From: Candidatus Manganitrophus noduliformans
GTDB taxonomy: Bacteria; Nitrospirota; Nitrospiria; SBBL01; Manganitrophaceae
Assembly (NCBI RefSeq): GCF_012184425.1
Contig: NZ_VTOW01000004.1
Coordinates: 124,001 to 188,000, forward strand
Direction of reading: 5' to 3'
DNA: 64,000 nucleotides
The position numbers and the translations under genes were made by a program. Shown here piece by piece: positions 35,308 to 43,976 of the stretch (position 1 is the first letter of the stretch; the number at the start of each line of letters is the position of its first letter). A model generated the notes under the pieces. The model made no database searches. It was given only the letters and a program-made list of their open reading frames with translations, and was not told the DNA's origin.

Positions 35308-36077
35308 GCCCTTGGGTGAATCAGATCGGGTTCAGTCAGCGGGTCCGTTTGGAGTGGTTTGAGCAGACGGCTAATCTCGTTTTGGCGGGGAACGATAAAT
35401 CCGCTGTCAACAACGCGCTGCAAAAGCTCCTGAAGGACAAGGTCTCTGTCAATGGCCAAGCAGAGCGGGGGAATCGCGAGAAGATCATCACGATCCTTTT
35501 GAAGGTATGGCTCAATGCGCCGGCCAAGCTCGAGTCGTTGCGCGTCCGAGGACTGGAGCTGCTCAGGGGTCTTCCGCGAGCGGACCACATGGCCGTTCAT
35601 TGGGGGATGGTCATGGCCGTCTACCCGTTCTGGTCGGGTGTAGCCACACAGGTCGGCCGCCTTCTGAAGCTGCAAGGGTCCGCGACCGCAGCTCATGTCC
35701 AGCGGCGGGTCCGCGAGCAATATGGTGAGCGGGAGACGGTCTCCCGTGCCACCCGTCGCGTGCTTCGCTCCTATCTGGACTGGGGCGTACTCCAGAAGAC
35801 AGACACGAAGGGAATCTATACCGCCGGAACGACGCAGCCCGTTGATGACTCTCTTCTGATTGCGTGGCTGGTCGAAGCGGCCATGCATGCGAGGGCCAAT
35901 GGCTTGACCACTCTCAAGGACCTACTCGACAGCCCCAGCTTCTTCCCGTTCCGACTCAAGCCGACACACGCCGAAAGCCTTGTGGGCGCCTCATCCAGAC
36001 TCGATATTCTTCGTCATGGATTGGACGACGATCTGATCATGTTGCGGAAGCAACCTACCAAGAGAGATTCACCATGA
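35304..36077 (+). CDS. brxA: BREX protein BrxA (DUF1819)
   Basis: 257 residues from MSPWVNQIGF, with AAAGGAGG seven bases upstream and an ATGA overlap with pglZ. All helical, DNA-binding-like: ALQKLLKDKVSVNG, REKIITILLKVWLNAP, then a winged-helix-like region (YGERETVSRATRRVLRSYLDWGVL). It matches the BrxA family (DUF1819), an HTH-type protein of BREX types 1, 3, 5 and 6. As the last gene it completes the brxF-C-pglXI-HII-Z-A order of BREX type 3. Confidence 0.88.
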   Translation: MSPWVNQIGFSQRVRLEWFEQTANLVLAGNDKSAVNNALQKLLKDKVSVNGQAERGNREKIITILLKVWLNAPAKLESLRVRGLELLRGLPRADHMAVHWGMVMAVYPFWSGVATQVGRLLKLQGSATAAHVQRRVREQYGERETVSRATRRVLRSYLDWGVLQKTDTKGIYTAGTTQPVDDSLLIAWLVEAAMHARANGLTTLKDLLDSPSFFPFRLKPTHAESLVGASSRLDILRHGLDDDLIMLRKQPTKRDSP

Positions 36078-36270
36078 TGGTGATCCGATGTGTCGATCTT
36101 TTTGGGGATGGAGAGAGCTTTCTGAGATGAAAGCACCTCAAAACTCGGACAAATAAAACAATGGCCTTTCGTTTTTGGCGCAGGGTAAGGATTGCTCCGG
36201 GCGTGACGATCAACCTGATTAGGTCCGGGCGTCGCTGTCGGTCTGCCAACGGATTGTAGGTTAACCTGCT

Positions 36271-37509
36271 ATGCCACGGGATGTCACTGATTATTTGCGA
36301 GGACCAGAAGTCGATCTTTCTGAAATGATATGGCAGATGCCTCCAGCCTATCACCAACGGAGAGAAGAAGATAATACCATCACTTTTTTTCGATCGGGTC
36401 AGCCTAAGGGTGAAGAAAATTTTGCTCTTCGTCTTACAATCAAAAATGGACACATAACAAAAGTAATTCAAGGTCCTGCTCTCTCAGATGAAGATCTGGA
36501 ACAAATCCATAATAAAATTGAGCAGAATCTTCTCCAGCTAACCGGTGATCACTTTCATCGAGGTGTTCTCTTCAGCTCCACTCCTATACAGGGAAGTTGG
36601 AGATACAAAGATAAGTTTCAAATTCTACCGCCTCCGCCTGAAAGCCCCATGCCTGGCCCAGGCCATGACTTTGGTTTTGCTAGATACCCATTCGTTTTAG
36701 AGCTGAAATATTCAGGAAGTGCTAATTTTAAGATTAATATGATGAGAGGAACGAAAACCACGGAAGAATTAAGCTATCTGTTTTCTAGTCTTCTTGAAGG
36801 TTCTATTTATGGTCTTGGGCAGAGGCCGCGATCACATTGGGTCCTCTTGCCAGAACGTAGATCTTTTTGGCAACGTTTGTTCGCTAAGACGAGGAGATGG
36901 GATGTTGGCTTTTGTAATGAATTCTATACATTAGGGGATATGGGGAAAATTCATAAATTTTCTTCTAATGATCACCTCCCACCACTTCCTTTTGAGGAAT
37001 CAAAGAAATATTATCTTGAGCGGTGTGATAGCCTGAATAGTGATGGTTTGAAGTTGCCAGAGAATTTTGAGGAGTCGCTTGACCGATTTTTTTCACTCCC
37101 TATTGAGAAGAGGGAGTCTTATCTGCGTGCAGGATACTACTTTCAACGTTCTTCAATGATATTTGATTACTCTTCGTCAATTTCCTACATAGCATTGATT
37201 CAAGCTGTTGAAGCAATTATGCCGTCAATTTCTTCCTCAGAGGTATGTGAGACATGTAAAAGCACCCTTCGTAAGGGGCCAACATCATTGTTTGCTGAAT
37301 TTTTAGAAAGCCTTCTGGGAAATTCTTCTGACGCGCATCGCCACCTGAAGGTTTTTTATAGTGTTCGATCTGCTCTAAGCCACGGTGGAAAGATTCTCCA
37401 TCTAGATAGAGTTGGAGGGGGAGGAGTTCTTTCTATGGGAGAGCTTGCAAGGTTTATAAATTTGAGGCGAATTGTGCGTTTGGCATTAGTAAAATGGTTG
37501 TATGAGTAA
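36271..37509 (+). CDS. hypothetical protein with C-terminal HEPN-like (Apea/Rx4H) domain
   Basis: 412 residues, AT-richer than BREX and tra. The N-terminal ~250 residues are alpha/beta and unassigned (RLTIKNGHITKVIQG; FVLELKYSGSANFKI). The C-terminal helical domain has SYIALIQAVEAIMPS, a CETC pair and FYSVRSALSHGGKI. The RSALSH segment (366-371) is an Rx4H motif, and the pattern resembles Apea-like HEPN domains. It lies 190 bp after brxA in the same orientation. It may be a separate cargo gene or a BREX accessory; RNase activity is inference. Confidence 0.7.
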   Translation: MPRDVTDYLRGPEVDLSEMIWQMPPAYHQRREEDNTITFFRSGQPKGEENFALRLTIKNGHITKVIQGPALSDEDLEQIHNKIEQNLLQLTGDHFHRGVLFSSTPIQGSWRYKDKFQILPPPPESPMPGPGHDFGFARYPFVLELKYSGSANFKINMMRGTKTTEELSYLFSSLLEGSIYGLGQRPRSHWVLLPERRSFWQRLFAKTRRWDVGFCNEFYTLGDMGKIHKFSSNDHLPPLPFEESKKYYLERCDSLNSDGLKLPENFEESLDRFFSLPIEKRESYLRAGYYFQRSSMIFDYSSSISYIALIQAVEAIMPSISSSEVCETCKSTLRKGPTSLFAEFLESLLGNSSDAHRHLKVFYSVRSALSHGGKILHLDRVGGGGVLSMGELARFINLRRIVRLALVKWLYE

Positions 37510-37555
37510 TTTAATAATCGATTGTCTTTCCTGATTGAAACCATTTGCCTGTAAA

Positions 37556-39085
37556 TCACTCAGCCTTTTTTTCTCTGTTCATTTCGTTCCTTATGTCCTG
37601 GTAGATCTTCCGATTAATCCTCTCCCACAATCCCAACGGCGTCGGCTCTTTCCGCCTGAAGCGGGGAAGGACCCTTGCATAATCCCATCCCGGAGGGATC
37701 TCCGGCTCCACCCAGGAGAGCTTCACCTTGACCGGCTCCCTTTGCCAGTTGATGAATGCCTCTCCCACCTCGAGTTGATGAAGAAGAATCTCCGGCCGGA
37801 CCTTCTGATCATACATTTGCCGCTGAGCGAGGGATGAGGATTGCCCTTCGGTCCGCCGGGGATTCACATAGCGGCTCAGGCTGATCACCTGTTCGCTATC
37901 CGAAGTCGATTGCCCTTCCGAGACCTGGGCAAACCACCGGATCTCCTGCCCGAAGAAATCCGAGGCCCAGAGCGCCGACTCCAGACTCTTCAATTTCAGG
38001 AAGACTTTTGTTTCCGTGTTCCCCATCACTGTCTCCAGAAATCCTTTCGAGAGTCCCTTCTCGATATCCGAAAGCTGGGAGGTCAACTGAAAGGCCGCCA
38101 CCACCGCGATTCCGGCCTCCCGCGCTTGCTCAAAAACAACCGAGAAATCGGGGATGGCATAAGAGCCGAATTCATCCAGAACGACCAGAGCCGGCATCAG
38201 AGGTTGGAAGTCTTTTTCACTGTAGATCGCCCCGATGGAAGACTGAAGATCGGTCAGAATCACCTTCCCCAGTTTCTCGGATTTCTTGGTTTCTTGGAGT
38301 CTCGGCAACGCGGCGTAGATGATCTGTCCTTTTTTAATCGCCTGGTAGAAATCGACATCGCTCACCGGCCGGCAGAGGAAGTCCCCCATCGGCCTACTGG
38401 AAATCGCTCCCAACTCAGAGATCAGCCCGGAGAGAAGATCGCTCATCTGCCCCATCGTCTTGAACTTCCGGACGAACTTCTCAACCTCGATCAGCGATTC
38501 GAAATTGCTGTCATTGTAGAGCTCTTGCCTCAGAATCCGGAAGGCCTGGTCGGGGCTTTCAAACAGTGCCAGGACATCCCGGTAGCTGAAGCTCCGCTTC
38601 AACCGGTGGAGCGCCCGGACCATCTTGAGGATCGCCTCGTAGGCGAGGTTGGAATAGTACGACGCGGGATGGCCTTCCGGGACAGAAGGCATCAGCTTGT
38701 GTATCTTGCTGGCGACGACGCCCGCCTCCTTCTCCGCGTCTTTGGCCAGGAGGGGATTGTAGGCATGGGAGAGGGTCGGATCCTGCGGATCGATCACCCT
38801 CAGATCGGCGGCCCGGCCGCAGGCCTGCGCCAGCCAGGCCATCTTGGCAAACCCGGAGTGCCGCCGCTTCCCATCCATGAAGATCACCGCCCCTCCCCGC
38901 CGGATCTGCTGATAGATGAGCGAGAGAAGAAAGCATGTCTTCCCGGCCCCCGATGAGCCGACCACCGCCATGTGCTGGGTCAGCAGCCGGTCGGAAAGAA
39001 AGATTTCCCTCCCGCTTTCTCCGTTATATCCCAGGACAACGCCGGGACGAGGCCCGAAATAGTCGATGCGTTCCGCTTCCGACAT
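37556..39085 (-). CDS. traD: type IV coupling protein (TraD/VirD4-like ATPase)
   Basis: 509 residues. The Walker A is VVGSSGAGKTCFLLSL (residues 41-56), and the substrate strand AVIFMDGKRR follows. Walker B is MPALVVLDEFGSYAIPDF, and the conserved GIAVVAAFQLTSQL follows it. There is no N-terminal transmembrane segment; instead a small two-helix membrane protein is encoded immediately upstream. It couples the DNA-relaxase complex to the T4SS. It is shorter than F TraD (~717) but the ATPase is complete. Confidence 0.9.
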   Translation of the reverse strand: MSEAERIDYFGPRPGVVLGYNGESGREIFLSDRLLTQHMAVVGSSGAGKTCFLLSLIYQQIRRGGAVIFMDGKRRHSGFAKMAWLAQACGRAADLRVIDPQDPTLSHAYNPLLAKDAEKEAGVVASKIHKLMPSVPEGHPASYYSNLAYEAILKMVRALHRLKRSFSYRDVLALFESPDQAFRILRQELYNDSNFESLIEVEKFVRKFKTMGQMSDLLSGLISELGAISSRPMGDFLCRPVSDVDFYQAIKKGQIIYAALPRLQETKKSEKLGKVILTDLQSSIGAIYSEKDFQPLMPALVVLDEFGSYAIPDFSVVFEQAREAGIAVVAAFQLTSQLSDIEKGLSKGFLETVMGNTETKVFLKLKSLESALWASDFFGQEIRWFAQVSEGQSTSDSEQVISLSRYVNPRRTEGQSSSLAQRQMYDQKVRPEILLHQLEVGEAFINWQREPVKVKLSWVEPEIPPGWDYARVLPRFRRKEPTPLGLWERINRKIYQDIRNEMNREKKAE

Positions 39086-39328
39086 CTACTTCTCTCCTTT
39101 TTGGATTCCGGTCCTCATCCATTTCTTGATTCCGGCGTGGATCACCATCACGAAGAGTATCTCGTCCACAAGGACGAGGCCGATTCCCCACCAGGGATCT
39201 GATTCAGGGGCAACCGGCACAAACGCGCGGAGCGGGAGGAAGAAGGCGAGGTGGGACGCAATCAACCCTGTGATCCCGATCGTCCGTGGCCAGCGCCGGG
39301 TCTTGCCGGCGCGGCGCGGCTGCGTCAT
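39086..39328 (-). CDS. small two-helix membrane protein, possible coupling-protein anchor
   Basis: 80 residues from MTQPRRAGKT; longer frames upstream overlap the HD gene. Two hydrophobic helices are visible: TIGITGLIASHLAFFLPL and WGIGLVLVDEILFVMVIHAG. The ends are positively charged. The stop codon abuts the traD ATG (TAGATG). The topology is that of the N-terminal membrane domain of VirD4/TraD, so it may supply the anchor missing from the ATPase. Confidence 0.65.
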   Translation of the reverse strand: MTQPRRAGKTRRWPRTIGITGLIASHLAFFLPLRAFVPVAPESDPWWGIGLVLVDEILFVMVIHAGIKKWMRTGIQKGEK

Positions 39329-39332
39329 CGGT

Positions 39333-40862
39333 TCATTCTGCTCTCTGGATCGATCCTCCATACCTTCCCCCTGCGATCTGGACCTCATACGGCGGGCACT
39401 GCCTCCACCGCTCCACCGCCTCCGGAGCCAGTGACATCAGGGCCTCCGATGAAAGGGCCACCACGCACTTGTAGGTTGTCCCGCTGGCGGTGATATTGAA
39501 CAGGGCGGAGGGGTTGGCCTTTCTCCCCTCGACCTCTTCTATCAAAACCTTCTTCTCTTTCAACATCTCCACCAGAACCGGCCAGGCAGGATGGAGCTTG
39601 CCTACGGGTCTTCGGATCGGAAGCCGCTGTTGCAGCTCCTGTGGAAGTTGATCGAGCGTCCTCTCCCGGAGGGCATGCTCCAGGACAAATACAATCTCCC
39701 CGGCCGTAAATCCTTCTGGATAGCCCCCCTTGTACCGATTGACATTGATCTTGGGGAGCGCCGAGAGAAACGCTTCCCAGAGATAAGGCTTGACCCCCTC
39801 CACCTGCTCCCGCCCGAGTTGCTGCTCCGCTTCGTGTGAGGCGGCGTCGGCCTTGTGCATTAACTCCAGCAGGGTATAGGCCAGCGGCGGGGCGGCGGTC
39901 GGAAGCTCCTCCGGGTTGTGGTAGTAGCGGAGCGATAAAAAGAGCGCCTCCCGGTGGATCGGCGTCATCTCGCTATAGAACTCCGGAAGGCCGGCGACGA
40001 TCAGGGCGGAGATCCGGTCATGAGGGAGTTTTCGGTCGATCCACCGGTCTCCCTCTTTCCGGTAGGCAAAGAGTTTTCCGAGATCATGGGAGAGGGCCAT
40101 CAGGTAACAGAGTCTTTTTCCCTCCTCCGGGTGATCTTCGGCAATCCGGACCATCGCCTCCACGGTCCGGGCGGTATGCTCGATGAGACCGCCGGGGATG
40201 TTCAGATGGTCCGAGAGGGAGGCGGGGTGATCGGGAGAAGCGGCAAACGCGGAGAGGATCTTCTCAACCAGGGGAGAGAGAACCCCGAGTTCAGCCGCCT
40301 GCCGGTGAAGCCGGGTTTCTTTCGGATCGGAGAGGCGAACACGGAACTCGAGAGGGTGATCCGGAATGACGGGGAGCCGGGAGAATGACGGCAGGGCCTC
40401 TCCCCCTTTCCGGTTTCCCCACTGGCGAAGGCCCAACCAAACAGCCCCGCCGGCCGGAAGGACGATCATCAGCATTCCAAAAGCGCTATCTCTCAGAAAG
40501 ATCCACCGCAGTCGGTTCTCCGCCAGCCAGAGCCGCCATGTCGATCCAGCCATTTTCTCGACGCCATCCCATTCCGGGACGGTTTTTAATTTCTGAAGAA
40601 TGACTTCCTCTCCGGCATTTCCGTAAACCGCCTGATAGGAGGCCCATGCTGCCTCACGGTGCTGGAGGTGAATCTTCCCGGAGAAGAAAGCGCCGGCCTG
40701 TGCAGGAGGCGACTGAGGGCCACTGGAGATCGTCTCCGTGCGCTCCCTGCTCTTTTCAATCTGGGCTTCAAACAGCTCCGGTAATCCGGCTTCGGCGCGC
40801 AGCGTCATCCCCGCCAGAAGAACGGCCGCCAGCGCAGCAGATGCAAGATGTTGCTTCATCAA
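39333..40862 (-). CDS. HD-domain protein (TraI_2/MobH-like)
   Basis: 509 residues. It has a signal-like N-terminus (ALAAVLLAGMTLRAEAG) and a second membrane helix near residue 130 (FGMLMIVLPAGGAVWLGL). The HD domain follows: IPGGLIEHTARTVEAMVRI, LSHDLGKLFAYR (the HD pair), LPHDRISALIVAG and KADAASHEAEQ. The C-terminal ~120 residues resemble the TraI_2 C-terminal region. MobH-type relaxases share this HD fold, so it could be the relaxase or a related conjugation factor. The membrane segments argue for an accessory role. It is the first gene of a three-gene minus-strand operon divergent from tra. Confidence 0.75.
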   Translation of the reverse strand: MMKQHLASAALAAVLLAGMTLRAEAGLPELFEAQIEKSRERTETISSGPQSPPAQAGAFFSGKIHLQHREAAWASYQAVYGNAGEEVILQKLKTVPEWDGVEKMAGSTWRLWLAENRLRWIFLRDSAFGMLMIVLPAGGAVWLGLRQWGNRKGGEALPSFSRLPVIPDHPLEFRVRLSDPKETRLHRQAAELGVLSPLVEKILSAFAASPDHPASLSDHLNIPGGLIEHTARTVEAMVRIAEDHPEEGKRLCYLMALSHDLGKLFAYRKEGDRWIDRKLPHDRISALIVAGLPEFYSEMTPIHREALFLSLRYYHNPEELPTAAPPLAYTLLELMHKADAASHEAEQQLGREQVEGVKPYLWEAFLSALPKINVNRYKGGYPEGFTAGEIVFVLEHALRERTLDQLPQELQQRLPIRRPVGKLHPAWPVLVEMLKEKKVLIEEVEGRKANPSALFNITASGTTYKCVVALSSEALMSLAPEAVERWRQCPPYEVQIAGGRYGGSIQRAE

Positions 40863-41044
40863 TCCGAACCCCCACCCTGAACCCTTCCACTGTAATCCAT
40901 CTTCCCTTGCCTTCCTGAACCCAAACCCTGCCAGAAATCTCCCTTCCCTGTCCCGATTCAGGCAATCCGAAGGACGGCCCCTCCGGTAAGGTATCCCTCA
41001 ACGGCGATATGGTGTCGCCGCAAATGACAGGGAGGAATCAAACC
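40863..41044. promoter_or_regulatory. divergent control region between tra and coupling operons
   Basis: 182 bp separate the HD gene (minus) from the pilin gene (plus) and must hold both promoters. A small inverted repeat, GGCGA...TCGCC, lies around 41000-41018. No convincing -35/-10 pair is visible. Confidence 0.45.
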
Positions 41045-41350
41045 GTGAAGAGTCTGAAAAATAAAAAGTGGGTGGGGATGGTGGCCGTGCTTCTCATTGC
41101 GATCGCGCTGGTCCCGGCGATGGCGCTGGCTGGGACGGCGGATACCGAGTTTCAGCCGATGTTCCAGAAGATCCTCGACTGGACCCAGGGTTTCCTTGGG
41201 AAATCGCTGGCGGTCGGGGCGGTGCTGGTCGGGGCCGGGATGGCGATCTACTACCAGAGCGCCGGTCCTGCCGTGATGGGGATCGCCATGGCCTTGATCC
41301 TGGCCTTTGGGCCCGGCGCGATCCAGGGGGTGGTGACGGCGACGTTTTGA
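41045..41350 (+). CDS. traA: conjugative pilin (TraA/VirB2-like)
   Basis: 101 residues. The start is GTG at 41045 with AGGGAGG nine bases upstream; the longer frame is less likely. The signal peptide is VAVLLIAIALVPAMALAG, cut after MALA. Mature pilin has two hydrophobic helices: LAVGAVLVGAGMAIYY and AVMGIAMALILAFGPGAI. Size and topology match F- and P-type cyclic or acetylated pilins. It is the first gene of the tra operon, where the pilin usually sits, and is therefore probably highly expressed. Confidence 0.88.
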   Translation: MKSLKNKKWVGMVAVLLIAIALVPAMALAGTADTEFQPMFQKILDWTQGFLGKSLAVGAVLVGAGMAIYYQSAGPAVMGIAMALILAFGPGAIQGVVTATF

Positions 41351-41389
41351 TCGAGAGAGACGGGGGCCGGAGAAGGAAGGGAGAAACGG

Positions 41390-41656
41390 ATGGAGACACA
41401 GATTCCGAGATATATCGACGATCCCTCCCAGTTTCTTTTCTGGGATCTGGATGAGGCCCTCATCATGATCGGAAGTTTCTGTTTCGGCATTCTTCTGGGC
41501 TATCCGTTCTGGGGCGGGGTTGCCGGGCTCGTCTCAGGACGGGCGCTCAGAAAGCTGAGATCGGGAAAGGCGGAGGGTTATTTCTGGCACGCCCTCTACC
41601 GGGCTGGGATCGTGAAGGGAAGCCCGCCGGGATATATCCGGGAGATGGTTGAGTGA
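41390..41656 (+). CDS. traL: TraL pilus assembly protein
   Basis: 88 residues. It matches TraL: an N-terminal IPRYIDDPSQFLFWDLDEALI, then the hydrophobic FCFGILLGYPFWGGVAGLVSG, and the basic C-terminus GYFWHALYRAG. It is an inner-membrane component at the base of the F-type pilus. Position after the pilin and before TraE is canonical. Confidence 0.92.
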   Translation: METQIPRYIDDPSQFLFWDLDEALIMIGSFCFGILLGYPFWGGVAGLVSGRALRKLRSGKAEGYFWHALYRAGIVKGSPPGYIREMVE

Positions 41657-41681
41657 GGGAAGCGGGGGCCGGGAGTATTTC

Positions 41682-42260
41682 ATGGAGCTGAATCAGTACC
41701 GGGCGGGCAAGAGGGAACAGGGCCTGCTGAAATTCGTGATCCTGGTCCTGACGGTGGCGCTGATCGCGGAGGGATTCTTTCTCATCGAGCTGGCGCGGCG
41801 GCAGCGGATTGTCCTGGTCCCGCCAGGATTGGGTGAAGTGCAGGAGGGATGGATCAGCGACCGGCAGGCCGGCCCGGAGTACCTCAAGCAGATGACCCGG
41901 TTCCTTCTTCCCCTGGTGACCAGTTTCCATCCCAGAACCCTGGACCCCCAGCTCTCCCTCTTTCTTCACCACGTGGCCCCGGAGCAGTACGGGTCGGTGA
42001 AGGCGCAGCTTCTGTCGCAGGGGGAGCGGGCCGTGAAGAACGACCTCTCCCAGGTCTTCTACATCCAGGAGGTGGAGGTCAAAGGAAATATCGCCCGGGC
42101 CACCGGCCTCCTGAAGCGTTTTGTCGGCAAGAACCAGACATCCGAAGAGGTGATGACTTATGAAATCAGTTACGAGATTCGTCATGGCCGGCCTTATGTC
42201 GCTGGGATTGTTCTTACTCCCACGGCCGGGATCGGCGCTTCAAACCGTCACAGGGAATGA
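41682..42260 (+). CDS. traE: TraE pilus assembly protein
   Basis: 192 residues from MELNQYRAGK, with GGGAG seven bases upstream. It has one N-terminal membrane helix (FVILVLTVALIAEGFFLIEL) and a VirB8-like periplasmic domain (VKAQLLSQGERAVKNDLSQVFYIQEVEV). The last ~34 codons overlap the 5' end of traK by 101 bp, much more than usual. Confidence 0.9.
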   Translation: MELNQYRAGKREQGLLKFVILVLTVALIAEGFFLIELARRQRIVLVPPGLGEVQEGWISDRQAGPEYLKQMTRFLLPLVTSFHPRTLDPQLSLFLHHVAPEQYGSVKAQLLSQGERAVKNDLSQVFYIQEVEVKGNIARATGLLKRFVGKNQTSEEVMTYEISYEIRHGRPYVAGIVLTPTAGIGASNRHRE

Positions 42261-42849
42261 AACAGCCATTGTCCGGGTCAGCAACCGGGACCTGAACCGC
42301 TTTGTGGCCCCGCACCGGTTGAGGAAAGGTTTCTCCAACAAGCCGATCGAGGTCACGGTCGACGGGAACGAGGCCTATGTCAATATCCCTCCGACCATCG
42401 CGGGTCCGGTGGAGCTTCACCTCCTGACCGAGAGGGAGACCTACACCCTGCTTCTGATCCCCGCACCGATCCCGGCGGAGACGATCGTGATCCGGGGCGG
42501 GACGGAACTTCACCCGGCTCCCGGGTCCGGGGATTACATCCGGCAGATCAAGTCGCTGATCCGGGCGGCGGCGAACCACGTGCCCCTCTCCGGATATGAC
42601 GCGATCCTGATCGCCGATGCCAGGGAGGAGTGCCCCGTCAACGAATGTTCCCTGATTGCGGTCTGGCGCTACACCGGGAGGGATCTGGCCGTCACCGAGT
42701 ACCGGCTCTCCAATCCCACGAAGGAGCCCCGCGTCTACCGTGAGACGCTCTTTGCCCGTCAGGGGACCCGCGCCATTGCCATTGAAGCGCATCATGTCGG
42801 GCCGGGTAGTGCGACCCGGCTCTTCCGGGTCGAAGGGGCGGACCGATGA
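42160..42849 (+). CDS. traK: TraK secretin-like outer-membrane factor
   Basis: 229 residues with a signal peptide (VMAGLMSLGLFLLPRPGSA). The TraK domain is clear: NETAIVRVSNRDLNRF, YVNIPPTIAGPVELHLLTERETYTLLLIP. It is a VirB9/secretin-like protein that bridges TraB and TraV. The start at 42160 lies well inside traE; ATGs at codons 9 and 13 are alternatives that still overlap. It overlaps traB by 4 bp. Confidence 0.9.
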   Translation: MKSVTRFVMAGLMSLGLFLLPRPGSALQTVTGNETAIVRVSNRDLNRFVAPHRLRKGFSNKPIEVTVDGNEAYVNIPPTIAGPVELHLLTERETYTLLLIPAPIPAETIVIRGGTELHPAPGSGDYIRQIKSLIRAAANHVPLSGYDAILIADAREECPVNECSLIAVWRYTGRDLAVTEYRLSNPTKEPRVYRETLFARQGTRAIAIEAHHVGPGSATRLFRVEGADR

Positions 42850-43976
42850 ACATCAAGAATCTGACAGAAAAGCTTTCAGGCAGATATCTCCTCGGGTTGG
42901 CCGTCCTCGCCGGCATTCTCATTGTCATCTTCATGATGATGACCGGCCGGGATGAGCCGGCCCCGGCAAAGAAAAAGGTGGAGGTCAACCTTCTTGGAAA
43001 CGCCGACGTGGAGAAGGAGCGCTGGCGGGCGACGGCGGAGAAAGAACTGGAGACGGTCAAGACGCAGCAGAAGGAGATCGCGGAGCAGTTGAAAGTCCTG
43101 ACGGAGCAGGTCAAAGAGAAAGAGAAACGGCCCCCTGAGCCTCCCAAGGGACAACCGGCTCAAAGGGACTTTCCCCCGATCCCCTCTTTTCCGCCGCTCG
43201 ATCTAAACAGACCGGCGGCCCAGAAGCCGCCCGCTCCTTCCCCACAGGCTCCACCGCAGACCGCCCGGTCGATCCGTACCTTTCTGCCGGAGACTGGCGC
43301 CGCTCCGGCGAAGGAGCCGGCAGGCGCAAAAAAAGAGGAGCAGATCTATCTCCCTTCGGGAAGCTTTATCTCCGGCGTTCTTCTTTCCGGCCTTGACGCT
43401 CCGGCGGGGGTGAACTCTTCCAGGGAACCCCACCCGGTCCTCATCAAGCTGACGAATCTGGCGGTCCTTCCCAATCGCTTCCGGTTTGACATCAAAGAGT
43501 GCTTCGTCACCGGAGAGGGTTACGGGGACCTCTCCTCCGAGCGGGCCTATATCCGGACGGTGGGCCTCTCCTGCGTCCGAAGCGACGGCAACAGCATCGA
43601 TGTCCCTCTCAAGGGATTCGTCGCTGGGGAGGATGGGAAGAACGGCCTGCGCGGCCGGGTGGTCTCCAAAGAGGGACAGATCATCTCCAAGGCGTTGCTG
43701 GCCGGTTTTGCCGAAGGGGTGTCGAAGGCGTTTTCCCTCTCGGCCACGACCGTCGCTGTCTCCCCATTGGGAACAACGCAGACGGTCGATCCCGACCGGG
43801 CACTAGAGATGGGGGCCCTCACCGGGGTCAGCCGCTCCGCCGACCGGCTCTCGCAGTATTACATCCGGATGGCCGAGCGGATCTTCCCGGTCATCGAGAT
43901 CGACGCCGGCCGGAAGGTCGACGTCGTTGTCCTTCAGGGGAGGCCGTTACATACCATAGAGGAGAAGACGAAATGA
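42846..43976 (+). CDS. traB: TraB (VirB10-like) channel scaffold
   Basis: 376 residues. An N-terminal membrane helix (GLAVLAGILIVIFMMM) is followed by a coiled coil (EKELETVKTQQKEIAEQLKVLTEQV). A Pro-rich linker follows (PPEPPKGQPAQRDF...), then the TrbI/VirB10 beta domain (IYLPSGSFISGVLLSGLDAP; GRVVSKEGQIISKALLAG). It spans from the inner to the outer membrane. It overlaps the DsbC gene by 4 bp. Confidence 0.93.
   Translation: MNIKNLTEKLSGRYLLGLAVLAGILIVIFMMMTGRDEPAPAKKKVEVNLLGNADVEKERWRATAEKELETVKTQQKEIAEQLKVLTEQVKEKEKRPPEPPKGQPAQRDFPPIPSFPPLDLNRPAAQKPPAPSPQAPPQTARSIRTFLPETGAAPAKEPAGAKKEEQIYLPSGSFISGVLLSGLDAPAGVNSSREPHPVLIKLTNLAVLPNRFRFDIKECFVTGEGYGDLSSERAYIRTVGLSCVRSDGNSIDVPLKGFVAGEDGKNGLRGRVVSKEGQIISKALLAGFAEGVSKAFSLSATTVAVSPLGTTQTVDPDRALEMGALTGVSRSADRLSQYYIRMAERIFPVIEIDAGRKVDVVVLQGRPLHTIEEKTK

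Noticed and set aside
43499-43972. Upstream extension of the dsbC reading frame within traB
   Set aside because: The Arg/Gly-rich translation is out-of-frame traB. The DsbC signal peptide and the ATGA overlap fix the start at 43973.
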